Made by a program: the position numbers and the translations under genes
Shown: piece after piece, positions 34,427-41,526 of the stretch
How positions within the stretch are numbered: the stretch's first letter is position 1
Layout of the letters: each line of letters starts with the position of its first letter
NCBI GenBank assembly: GCA_903970435.1
Contig: CAJCIS010000012.1
Coordinates: 1-41,526, forward strand
Reading direction: 5' to 3'
Source: Acidobacteriota bacterium
GTDB lineage: Bacteria; Pseudomonadota; Alphaproteobacteria; Acetobacterales; Acetobacteraceae
Length of the DNA: 41,526 nucleotides
The notes under the pieces: generated by a model
What the model was told of the DNA's origin: nothing
Database searches by the model: none
The model's input: the letters and a program-made list of their open reading frames with translations, nothing else

Positions 34427-35355
34427 TTGCTCCGGGATTTCCATTTGTCCGATGCAGCAGCGATCGCCTGAACCTTTTCGGCAAAGTCTTCAATGTCGGC
34501 GAAGGAAAAATTCCTTGCCGCGACGGCCTGCGTGAGCGCGGCCGAGGCTTTCGTGCAGGCAAGGCCGGCGGACTTGGCGGCGGGGAAGGTTTCTTCCGCC
34601 CAGCGATACGCGCGATCCGCGTCGGCGAAGGCAGGCAGGGCGCGACGACGAACCGCGACATCCTTGCCGGCCGTCGCGAGGCGGCTGGCCGCCTCGACGC
34701 GGACCGTGCTGGCGATGCTGCGATAATCCGCCGCGTAGCCGGGATTATCGGTATCGAACTCCCGGGTGAGAAGATCGCATAGTCTGTCGACCTGAGGTTG
34801 ATACAGAGGAACGATCCGGCGCAGCGCATCGGCCTTCTGCCGCTCGATAAACAGCCCGCCGATACCCTGTACGACGGACGAAATGACATCGGCGTCGCTA
34901 TCGGGCCCCACCTTCAGTTTGGGTGGTAGGGCTTTCAGGCTGCTGGCGAAACTGTCGGCGGAGGCTTTCAGCTTCTGGCTATCGTCGAAGGTGACGAGGG
35001 CGTTCAGCGCGGTGCCGTAGGCGGCCAGTGTGTTTGCGGCCTTGATGCGCAAATCGACTTCGTCCGGCGTGAAAGGCCCGGAAAGGGTGCGCTCGAGGCC
35101 CTCGATCCCACCCTTGTTGCCGGTGTCCCATTGAACGGCTGTGCCGGTGGTGTAGGCGGTCATGCGCAGTTTTGTTTCGTCGTCGCGCATCGCGGCGAAA
35201 TCACTGGCGGAGACTTTACCGAACGCCTCCGCGGAAGTGCTGAATCCGCCAGCTGCCTTGCGCTCCGCGCCGGTCAGCCCGCAGCCGGCAAGGCCTGGCA
35301 GAAGCATCAAAGTAATGAGTTGAGATGGCTTCAACATCAACTTGGCCATACGCAT
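34423..35355 (-). CDS. Predicted lipoprotein of unknown function
   Basis: A 310-residue protein with a lipoprotein signal: basic start, hydrophobic LITLMLLPG, then lipobox LAGC with C25. Glycine at +2 predicts outer-membrane sorting. The mature part is helix-rich with no domain I recognise (segments around 100-190 and 200-300 alternate charged and alanine-rich turns). Start ATG at 35355 has AGGGG upstream; ATG at 35349 is equally possible. The frame is open to 35490 but runs through repeat copy n. It is translationally coupled to the small helical protein by ATGA. Confidence 0.8.
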   Translation of the reverse strand: MRMAKLMLKPSQLITLMLLPGLAGCGLTGAERKAAGGFSTSAEAFGKVSASDFAAMRDDETKLRMTAYTTGTAVQWDTGNKGGIEGLERTLSGPFTPDEVDLRIKAANTLAAYGTALNALVTFDDSQKLKASADSFASSLKALPPKLKVGPDSDADVISSVVQGIGGLFIERQKADALRRIVPLYQPQVDRLCDLLTREFDTDNPGYAADYRSIASTVRVEAASRLATAGKDVAVRRRALPAFADADRAYRWAEETFPAAKSAGLACTKASAALTQAVAARNFSFADIEDFAEKVQAIAAASDKWKSRSK

Positions 35356-35384
35356 TCGCCCCTGCGTTGTCAAAGATCGAAGAA

Positions 35385-35429
35385 GCAAGAGTTTTTTGGT
35401 TCTTTTTTTCAAAATGGAACGGCTTCTTT
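35385..35429 (-). repeat. AT-rich double-hairpin element, copy n
   Basis: Diverged at one stem arm (GTTCCATTTT against AAAAAAGAAC). It lies 29 bases upstream of the lipoprotein start, between divergent genes, so it follows no stop codon. Confidence 0.88.
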
Positions 35430-35496
35430 CCTGACTTGCGTCGACTGAAGCCGCCCCCGGGACCCTCCCGGCCGCCATCCGGCCCACCACCTCCGG

Positions 35497-35542
35497 TTGC
35501 CAAAGCGTATTTCGGTGCTATATGCCCGTCATCAGGATGACG
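35497..35542 (+). promoter_or_regulatory. Putative promoter and operator of the MerR/beta-oxidation genes
   Basis: TTGCCA (35497-35502) and TATATG (35519-35524) with 16 bases between form a plausible sigma70 promoter. Directly after it CGTCAT-CAGG-ATGACG (35527-35542) is an inverted repeat with 6-base arms that would overlap the transcription start. A MerR-type or other regulator could bind there. The classical MerR operator lies between -35 and -10 instead, so the assignment is weak. Confidence 0.35.
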
Positions 35543-35555
35543 TATAGGGAAGCGA

Positions 35556-36011
35556 ATGGCTCTACATGAGGTTACCCACACCGCCACGCCGCCCCCGGTG
35601 GCTGTGGCGCCCGAGCGCTTTCTGACGGTAACACAGCTTGGGCGCGCGCTTGGCATCACCGCCCGCACCATCCGCTTCTATGAAGACAAGGGCCTGATTT
35701 CGCCGCAGCGCGCCGGCAACACCCGCGTCTATACGGCACGCGACCGGGCGCGCATGATCCTGGTGCTGCGCGGCAAGAATCTCGGGTTTTCGTTGCGTGA
35801 GATTAAGGAATATCTCGACCTGTACGATGCCGACCACACGCAGGTCGAGCAGGTGCGCGCCTTGCTGGGCGGCGTGCATCAGCGGCTGGAATTGTTGCGT
35901 GAGCAACGCCGCTCGCTGGAAACCACCATTACGGAGCTGGAGGACATCCGGCGCCAGGCGGAAGAGGCGCTCGCCCGCGGACCGGCCGAAATGAAACGCG
36001 CGCCACGTTGA
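35556..36011 (+). CDS. MerR-family transcriptional regulator of beta-oxidation genes
   Basis: A 151-residue MerR regulator. The winged helix-turn-helix covers about 22-60 (TVTQLGRALGITARTIRFYEDKGLISP, then GNTRVYTARDRARM). A dimerisation coiled coil follows at about 95-140 (LELLREQRRSLETTITELEDIRRQ). There is no cysteine-rich effector tail, so it is not a metal sensor; it resembles regulators of acyl-CoA degradation genes. AGGGAAG precedes the ATG. It is 55 bases before the thiolase gene on the same strand and probably controls the operon in response to an acyl-CoA or similar ligand. Effector is inference. Confidence 0.88.
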   Translation: MALHEVTHTATPPPVAVAPERFLTVTQLGRALGITARTIRFYEDKGLISPQRAGNTRVYTARDRARMILVLRGKNLGFSLREIKEYLDLYDADHTQVEQVRALLGGVHQRLELLREQRRSLETTITELEDIRRQAEEALARGPAEMKRAPR

Positions 36012-36066
36012 TCCAGCGGCGCGCGGCACAATGCCGCCGCCACCAGGAATGTTCAGGAGCTAAACT

Positions 36067-37203
36067 ATGACCAATGTCGTGATCGCCGGCTATGCACGCT
36101 CACCCTTCACCCTGGCGAAGAAGGGTGCATTGGCGCGCGTCAGGTCCGACGACATGGCGGCCGAGGTGATCCGCGGCCTTATCGAGCAGACAGGTGTCGC
36201 GCCCGAGGATATCGAGGATATCATCCTGGGCTGCGCATTTCCCGAGGGTGAGCAGGGCATGAATCTGGCGCGTCTGATCGGCCTGCTGGCCGATCTGCCG
36301 CTGAGCGTCGGCGGCTGCACGGTCAATCGTTTCTGCGGCAGCTCGATGCAGAGCGTGCACATCGCGGCGGGTCAGATCCAGCTCGGCGCCGGTGATGTGT
36401 TCATTTGCGCCGGTGTGGAAAGCATGAGCCGCGTGCCGATGGGCGGCTATAATCCGCTGTTCAACACGATTCTGGCGAAGAAATCGCCGGGCGCCTACAT
36501 GGGCATGGGCGAAACCGCGGAAAATGTGGCGCGGCGCTGGCAGATCACGCGCGACGCGCAGGAAGAATTTGCGGTGAAAAGCCAGAAGAAGGCTGCGGCC
36601 GCGCAAGCAGACGGCAAATTCCGCGACGAAATCGTTCCTATTCACGCCAAGGCGGGCGTGGTCGATCGCGACGGCTGCATCCGCGGCGACACGACCAAGG
36701 AGGGGTTGGCGGCCCTGAAGCTGGCGTTCGATCAGGAAGGCACGGTGACGGCCGGCACGTCCTCGCCGCTGACCGATGGGGCGGCCGCGGTTCTGGTGTG
36801 CTCGGAGGATTACGCCGACAAGCACGGGCTGAAAAAGCTTGCGCGCATCAAGAGCGTGGGCGTGGCGGGTGTTGAGCCGGAAATCATGGGCATCGGGCCG
36901 GTGCGGTCGTCGAAGAAGGCGCTGGACCGCGCAGGCCTGAGCGGCGCGGACATGGATGTTGTCGAGCTGAACGAGGCTTTTGCGAGCCAGGCGCTGGCCA
37001 GCCTGTCGGAGATCGGGTTTCGCGCCGAGGTCACCAACATCGACGGCGGCGCGATTGCGCTGGGCCATCCGCTGGGTGCCACGGGCGCGCGCATCGTCGG
37101 CAAGGCGGCAAGCCTGCTGGCGCGCGAGGGCGGCAAATACGCCATCGCCACGCAATGCATCGGCGGCGGCCAAGGCATTGCCACCGTAATGGAGCGGATC
37201 TGA
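36067..37203 (+). CDS. fadA: Acetyl-CoA acyltransferase (thiolase)
   Basis: A 378-residue degradative thiolase. Nucleophile C90 is in NRFCGSSMQS, H334 in GHPLGATGAR, and C364 in QCIGGGQG, all in place. It releases acetyl-CoA from 3-ketoacyl-CoA in the last step of each beta-oxidation round. AGGAGC lies before the ATG at 36067. The next gene starts 3 bases after its stop, so it is co-translated with the FadN-like multienzyme, as in the Bacillus fadNAE type of operon. Confidence 0.95.
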   Translation: MTNVVIAGYARSPFTLAKKGALARVRSDDMAAEVIRGLIEQTGVAPEDIEDIILGCAFPEGEQGMNLARLIGLLADLPLSVGGCTVNRFCGSSMQSVHIAAGQIQLGAGDVFICAGVESMSRVPMGGYNPLFNTILAKKSPGAYMGMGETAENVARRWQITRDAQEEFAVKSQKKAAAAQADGKFRDEIVPIHAKAGVVDRDGCIRGDTTKEGLAALKLAFDQEGTVTAGTSSPLTDGAAAVLVCSEDYADKHGLKKLARIKSVGVAGVEPEIMGIGPVRSSKKALDRAGLSGADMDVVELNEAFASQALASLSEIGFRAEVTNIDGGAIALGHPLGATGARIVGKAASLLAREGGKYAIATQCIGGGQGIATVMERI

Positions 37204-37206
37204 ATC

Positions 37207-39549
37207 ATGTCTGATGAGATCGGGCCCGATACAATCAGGCAGGTCTGCGTCATTGGCGCGGGTGTCATGGGCTCCGGCATTGCGGCGCAAATTGCCAATG
37301 CGGGCGTGCCGGTGCTGTTGCTGGATATTCTGCCGAAGGATGACCCGAATCGGAACGCCATTGCCGAGGGCGCGGTGGCGCGGGCGCTGAAAACCGATCC
37401 GGCACCGTTCATGTCGGCGGCCGCGGCGAAGCTGATCCAGACCGGCAACATCGAGGACGACCTTGCGCGGGTTGCGCAATGCGACTGGATTGTCGAGGTG
37501 GTGCTGGAACGGCTCGATGTGAAGCAGGCGCTGTATCACAAGCTGCAAGGGCTGCGCCGTCCCGGCACGGCCATTTCGTCGAACACCAGCACCATTCCGC
37601 TGCACACGCTGGCCGATGGCATGCCGGAACAGTTTGCCCGGGACTTCTTGATTACCCATTTCTTCAATCCGCCGCGCTATATGCGGCTGATGGAACTGGT
37701 GACCGGCCCCGCCACGGATCAGAAGCTTGCTGCGCGCATCGCGGAATTCTGCGATGTGAAGCTCGGCAAGAGCGTGGTGACCTGCCACGACAGCCCAGGT
37801 TTCATTGCCAACCGGCTCGGGGTGTTCTGGATGACCGGCGCGGTGACGGAAACGCCGGAAGTGGGGCTGACGATCGAGGAGGCGGACGCCATCATGGGCA
37901 GTCCGTTCGGTATTCCGAAAACCGGCGTGTTTGGCTTGTCGGATCTGGTGGGGCTCGATTTGATGCCGCACGTCAATGCCAGCATGGCGGGCGCGCTGCC
38001 GAAGGACGATGCGTTCCACAGCATCAATCGTGACATACCGGTGGTGCGCAAATTGCTTGAGACCGGCTACACGGGCCGCAAGGGCAAGGGCGGCTTTTAC
38101 CGCATCAACAAGGCGGGTGGAAAGCGCGTCAAGGAATCGGTCGATCTGGTCAGCGGCGAATTCCGGTCGGAACAGAAAGCCAATCTTCCGGAATTGCGTG
38201 AGGCCGGCAAGAGCATTCAGAAATTGTTCGACGCGCCCGGCAAGGTGGGCGCCTACGCGTGGAACGTCATGGGCCGCACGCTGGCTTATGCGGCGGGCCT
38301 GTTGCCCGAGGCGGCGGACGATATTACCGCCATCGACGAGGCGATGCGGCTTGGCTACAACTGGAAGTTCGGCCCATTCGAGCTGATCGACAAGGCCGGG
38401 GTCGACTGGTTTATCGGCCGCCTGCGCGCGGCGGAAATTCCGGTCGCGCCCATCCTTGAGACGGCCGCGGGCCGCAGTTTTTACCGCGTCGAAAACGGAC
38501 GGCGGCAATTTCTGGGGCTCGACGGCGCCTACCACGATGTGGTGCGGCCGCAAGGCGTGCTGCTGCTGGAAGATATCAAGCTCGCCGCCAAGCCGGTTCT
38601 GAAGAACGGCAGCGCTTCGGTGTGGGATATCGGCGACGGCGTGCTGTGTTTTGAATTCACCAGCAAATCCAATTCGCTGGACGACCAGATCCTGGCGTTG
38701 TTGCAAAAGACGATTGCGCTGGTAAAGGAGAAATACAAGGCGCTGGTAATTTACAACGAGGGCAGCAATTTCTCCGTTGGCGCCAATGTCGGGCTGGCTT
38801 TGTTCGCGGCGAATATCGCAGCGTGGGCGCAGGTGGAGGCGCTGATCGCCACCGGCCAGGACATGATGCAGAAGCTGAAATATGCGCCGTTCCCGGTGGT
38901 GGCGGCACCTTCCGGCATGGCGCTGGGCGGCGGCTGCGAATTCCTGCTGCACAGCGACGCGGTTCAGGCGCACAGCGAAACCTATGCCGGCCTGGTGGAA
39001 TGCGGCATTGGTTTGTTGCCGGGCTGGGGCGGCTGCAAGGAAATGCTCGGCCGATGGGCAACCGACCCCAACATGCCGCACGGCCCGATGCCGGCGACGC
39101 TCAAGGTGTTTGAAATGGTCAGCACGGCGAAAGTGGGCCGTTCGGCCGCCGACGCGCGCGACATGGGTGTGCTGCGGCGCGATGACGGCGTAACGATGAA
39201 CCGATATCGCCTGCTGGCGGACGCGAAGGCCAAGGCGTTGTCGATGGTCGAGGGCTACGCAGCGCCCGCGCCGCGTGAAATCGTTCTGCCCGGCCCATCC
39301 GGCAAGGTGGCGATGGATCAGGCGGTGGCGGGTTTCGCCAAGCTCGGCGTTGCCACGAAGCACGACATCGTCGTGGGCGGCGAACTGGCGACGGTGCTGA
39401 CCGGCGGCAATACCGATCTCATCGATACGGTCAAGGAGTCAAAAATCCTCGATCTGGAACGGGAGTCGTTTCTGCGTTTGCTGAAAACCCCTGCAACCCT
39501 CGCCCGCATCGAACACATGCTGGAAACCGGGAAGCCGTTGCGAAACTAA
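37207..39549 (+). CDS. fadN: Fused 3-hydroxyacyl-CoA dehydrogenase / enoyl-CoA hydratase, FadN-type
   Basis: A 780-residue bifunctional enzyme in the order dehydrogenase then hydratase, the reverse of E. coli FadB. NAD motif GAGVMGSG is at 17-24. The catalytic histidine region is THFFNPPRYMRLME near 150. The second dehydrogenase domain runs to about 440. The crotonase part occupies about 490-720 with ALGGGCEFLLHSDA and ETYAGLVECGIGLLPGWGG. It performs hydration and oxidation steps of fatty acyl-CoA breakdown. Length and domain order match Bacillus FadN (about 790 residues). Confidence 0.93.
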   Translation: MSDEIGPDTIRQVCVIGAGVMGSGIAAQIANAGVPVLLLDILPKDDPNRNAIAEGAVARALKTDPAPFMSAAAAKLIQTGNIEDDLARVAQCDWIVEVVLERLDVKQALYHKLQGLRRPGTAISSNTSTIPLHTLADGMPEQFARDFLITHFFNPPRYMRLMELVTGPATDQKLAARIAEFCDVKLGKSVVTCHDSPGFIANRLGVFWMTGAVTETPEVGLTIEEADAIMGSPFGIPKTGVFGLSDLVGLDLMPHVNASMAGALPKDDAFHSINRDIPVVRKLLETGYTGRKGKGGFYRINKAGGKRVKESVDLVSGEFRSEQKANLPELREAGKSIQKLFDAPGKVGAYAWNVMGRTLAYAAGLLPEAADDITAIDEAMRLGYNWKFGPFELIDKAGVDWFIGRLRAAEIPVAPILETAAGRSFYRVENGRRQFLGLDGAYHDVVRPQGVLLLEDIKLAAKPVLKNGSASVWDIGDGVLCFEFTSKSNSLDDQILALLQKTIALVKEKYKALVIYNEGSNFSVGANVGLALFAANIAAWAQVEALIATGQDMMQKLKYAPFPVVAAPSGMALGGGCEFLLHSDAVQAHSETYAGLVECGIGLLPGWGGCKEMLGRWATDPNMPHGPMPATLKVFEMVSTAKVGRSAADARDMGVLRRDDGVTMNRYRLLADAKAKALSMVEGYAAPAPREIVLPGPSGKVAMDQAVAGFAKLGVATKHDIVVGGELATVLTGGNTDLIDTVKESKILDLERESFLRLLKTPATLARIEHMLETGKPLRN

Positions 39550-39555
39550 ACTAGC

Positions 39556-39602
39556 AAGAAGAAAAAGTCTTCTTTTTGAAAAAAGAAGCAAAAACTTTTG
39601 CT
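39556..39602 (+). repeat. AT-rich double-hairpin element, copy o
   Basis: Stem CTTCTTTTT with AAAAAGAAG: the closing pair is C-G here, versus G-C or T-A elsewhere. It starts 6 bases after the fadN stop and sits inside the beta-oxidation operon, directly before the acyl-CoA dehydrogenase ribosome site. It could reduce read-through or process the transcript. Confidence 0.85.
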
Positions 39603-39619
39603 CATCAAGGAGGACGATT

Positions 39620-41398
39620 ATGCAAGTCTATAGCGCGCCGCTGCGGGATATGCGATTTGTGCTGCACGAGCTGCATGACAGCGCGGGGCATCTGGAGGCG
39701 ATTGGCCGCACCGACTTAAACGGCGAGCTGATCGACAGCATCCTGGAGGAGGCGGCGAAGTTCGCGCAGGAAGTGCTGCTGCCGATCAACATGAGCGGCG
39801 ACGAGGAAGGCTGCCGGTATGAGAACGGCGTCGTGCGCACCCCCCGGGGATTCAAGGAAGCCTATGACATGTTCCGCGAAAATGGCTGGGGCGCGCTGTC
39901 GTCGCCGGCCGAATTCGGCGGCCAGGATCTGCCGGAAATCCTCTCCAAGATGGTGGAGGAAATGCAGTGCTCGGCCAATCTCAGTTTCGGCCTCTATCCG
40001 GGGCTGACGCACGGCGCGGTGCTGGCCATGCTGGACCACGCCAGCGAGGAACTGAAGGCGCGCTATTTGCCGAAAATGATCGACGGCACCTGGAGCGGCA
40101 CGATGAACCTCACCGAGGCTCATTGCGGTACCGATCTCGGGCTGCTGCGCACCCGCGCGGTGCCGCAGGCGGATGGCAGCTATAGACTGACCGGAACGAA
40201 AATATTCATCAGCGCCGGCGAACACGACCTGACGGAGAATATTATTCACCTGGTTCTGGCCCGGCTGCCGGACGCGCCGAAGGGGGTGAAGGGCATCAGC
40301 CTGTTCGTGGTGCCCAAATTCCTGCCGACCGATGACGGGCGTCCCGGGCAGCGTAACGGTGTGACCTGCGCGGGCATCGAGCACAAGATGGGGCTGAAGG
40401 GCTCGGCGACCTGCCAACTGGTATTCGAGGATGCGACCGGCTGGCTGGTGGGTGAGGTGAACAAGGGCCTGACGGGCATGTTCACCATGATGAATGCGGA
40501 ACGGCTTTCCGTGGGTATCCAAGGGCTCGGCGTTGCCGAGACGGCGTATCAGAGTGCCGCGGCCTATGCGAAGGATCGCCTGCAGGGCCGTTCGCTCGCG
40601 GGCGCGAAATACCCCGAAAAGGCGGCCGACCCGATCATTGTGCACCCGGACGTGCGGCGCTCGCTGATGACCATTCGCGCCTATGTGGAGGGCTGCCGCG
40701 CGCTGGCCGGCTGGGTGGCCAAGGCGCTGGATCTCGAAACGAAAGCCACCGATCCGGAATTGCGGCAGCAATCGGAGGATTTCGTGGCGCTGATGACGCC
40801 GGTGGTCAAGGCGCTCTTCACCGACCTGAGTTTTGAGATGTCCAGCATGGCGGTGCAGATTTACGGCGGCCACGGCTATATCCGCGACCACGGCATCGAG
40901 CAGTTGGTGCGCGATGCGCGCATAACCATGATTTACGAAGGTGCCAACGGCATTCAGGCGCTGGACCTGGTGGGACGCAAGCTGCCGTCGCACATGGGGC
41001 GGCTCATGCGCGGCTTTTTCCATCCGGTGCAGCAATTCATCGAGGACAACGCGTCCGACCCGAACGTGCTGCCGCTGGCCAAGGCATTTGGCGCATTGCA
41101 GCAGGCGACGGCACATATCGCGCAAGCCGGTATGAAGGACCCCGAAGAGGCCGGCGCGGCGGCCACCGATTATTTGCGGCTGCTGGGACTGGTGGCCCTG
41201 GGCTATATGTGGGCGCGCACCGCCAAGATCGCCAACGAGAAATTGCCGGCGGCGAACGGGGATGCCGGTTTCTACAAAGCCAAGTTGAGCACGGCGCAAT
41301 TCTTCAATGACCGGCTGCTGCCGCAGGCCGGCGCGCTGTGGGGCGCGATCAAGGCGGGCAAGGCCAGCATGATGGCGCTGGAGGACGCGGCGTTCTGA
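39620..41398 (+). CDS. fadE: Long acyl-CoA dehydrogenase (FadE/DmdC-type)
   Basis: A 592-residue acyl-CoA dehydrogenase with the extra C-terminal domain found in Bacillus FadE and in DmdC-type 3-methylmercaptopropionyl-CoA dehydrogenases. NLTEAHCGTDLGLLRT at about 157-172 is the flavin loop. KIFISAGEHDLTENI and QIYGGHGYIRDHGIEQLVRDARITMIYEGANGIQALDLVGRK (key Y-E-G-A-N-G near 440) form the active site with Glu as base. Residues about 465-590 are the extra domain. It catalyses the first beta-oxidation step with ETF as acceptor. AAGGAGG lies 8 bases before the ATG. With fadA and fadN it forms a full cycle; chain length preference is unknown. Confidence 0.92.
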   Translation: MQVYSAPLRDMRFVLHELHDSAGHLEAIGRTDLNGELIDSILEEAAKFAQEVLLPINMSGDEEGCRYENGVVRTPRGFKEAYDMFRENGWGALSSPAEFGGQDLPEILSKMVEEMQCSANLSFGLYPGLTHGAVLAMLDHASEELKARYLPKMIDGTWSGTMNLTEAHCGTDLGLLRTRAVPQADGSYRLTGTKIFISAGEHDLTENIIHLVLARLPDAPKGVKGISLFVVPKFLPTDDGRPGQRNGVTCAGIEHKMGLKGSATCQLVFEDATGWLVGEVNKGLTGMFTMMNAERLSVGIQGLGVAETAYQSAAAYAKDRLQGRSLAGAKYPEKAADPIIVHPDVRRSLMTIRAYVEGCRALAGWVAKALDLETKATDPELRQQSEDFVALMTPVVKALFTDLSFEMSSMAVQIYGGHGYIRDHGIEQLVRDARITMIYEGANGIQALDLVGRKLPSHMGRLMRGFFHPVQQFIEDNASDPNVLPLAKAFGALQQATAHIAQAGMKDPEEAGAAATDYLRLLGLVALGYMWARTAKIANEKLPAANGDAGFYKAKLSTAQFFNDRLLPQAGALWGAIKAGKASMMALEDAAF

Positions 41399-41442
41399 CG
41401 CATATGGGGGCGCCATACCTTGGCTCTTGTTATACCAACCGT

Positions 41443-41526
41443 CCTTGATCTTGACTTATCGGCATTGCCTCCGGCGGGCGGGGGGTTTCACCCCCCTGCA
41501 CCCCCGACCGGCGTGCCGCCGGCGTC
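41443..41526 (+). repeat. GC-rich double-hairpin intergenic repeat, copy 2 (runs to window edge)
   Basis: Same modules as 15588-15674: CCTTGATCTTGA, GCCTCCGGCGGGCGGGG, TTTCA with C-run, CCGGCG-TGC-CGCCGG-CGTC. An 11-base insert (CTTATCGGCA region) follows the first module and a shorter spacer precedes the last. It may extend beyond the edge. Confidence 0.75.

Noticed and set aside
36100-39363. 1087-codon open frame on the minus strand
   Set aside because: Lies opposite fadA and fadN, whose motifs are complete. The product is a His/Arg-rich low-complexity string typical of antisense frames in GC-rich DNA.
39716-41416. 566-codon minus-strand frame
   Set aside because: Antisense to the FadE-type gene; composition only.

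Overview
The window is GC-rich, densely packed chromosomal DNA of an aerobic alphaproteobacterium. The supports are a tRNA-Gln(CUG) of alphaproteobacterial form, a divergent acnA / ccmAB arrangement that is common in that class, tetrameric sarcosine oxidase and carnitine dehydrogenase genes, and class I P450s with a putidaredoxin-type ferredoxin. The many AT-rich intergenic hairpins make me lean towards Acetobacteraceae/Rhodospirillales, but that placement is inference.

Region 1 (1-15513, minus strand) is a quaternary-amine catabolic cluster. Reading in the transcribed direction it holds a GlxA/AraC-type regulator (cdhR-like), the dehydrocarnitine cleavage enzyme (cdhC), carnitine dehydrogenase (cdhA), a betainyl-CoA type thioesterase, an acyl-CoA dehydrogenase, an NDP-forming acyl-CoA synthetase, a CaiD-like carnitinyl-CoA dehydratase, sarcosine oxidase beta-delta-alpha-gamma (soxB, D, A, G), a GbcA-like Rieske betaine demethylase, a small [2Fe-2S] ferredoxin, and a dimethylglycine dehydrogenase-type flavoprotein that leaves the window. 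Together they spell gamma-butyrobetaine -> crotonobetainyl-CoA -> carnitine -> glycine betaine -> dimethylglycine -> sarcosine -> glycine. From cdhA onwards every junction is an overlap of 4-8 bases or a gap of at most 31.

Region 2 (15.8-27.0 kb) is an oxidative catabolic island of unknown substrate. It has a P450 with an unusual C-terminal extra domain plus its ferredoxin on the plus strand behind a strong promoter. Convergent to these is a minus-strand group (SDR, LLM flavin monooxygenase, Gfo/Idh/MocA oxidoreductase, EthD-like protein). A further plus-strand group holds an AcuI-type reductase, SDR, aldehyde dehydrogenase, second P450 and DUF2889 protein.

Region 3 (27.0-35.4 kb) is housekeeping: tRNA-Gln, yccF, acnA divergent from ccmAB, an exported prolyl-oligopeptidase-family peptidase, and a lipoprotein with a coupled small helical protein. 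Region 4 (35.5-41.4 kb) is a beta-oxidation operon: MerR regulator, thiolase, FadN-type fused hydroxyacyl-CoA dehydrogenase/enoyl-CoA hydratase, and a FadE/DmdC-type acyl-CoA dehydrogenase.

The most striking non-coding feature is a family of 15 intergenic copies of a roughly 45-bp AT-rich double-hairpin element, all between 13.3 and 39.6 kb. Its stem shows compensatory base changes between copies. It occurs in both orientations, twice as large inverted pairs, and often fuses to stop codons. A separate 270-bp nested palindrome with 26-27-bp tandem units lies between yccF and acnA. A GC-rich double-hairpin repeat occurs at 15.6 kb and again at the right edge. No transposase, integrase, rRNA or CRISPR array is visible.
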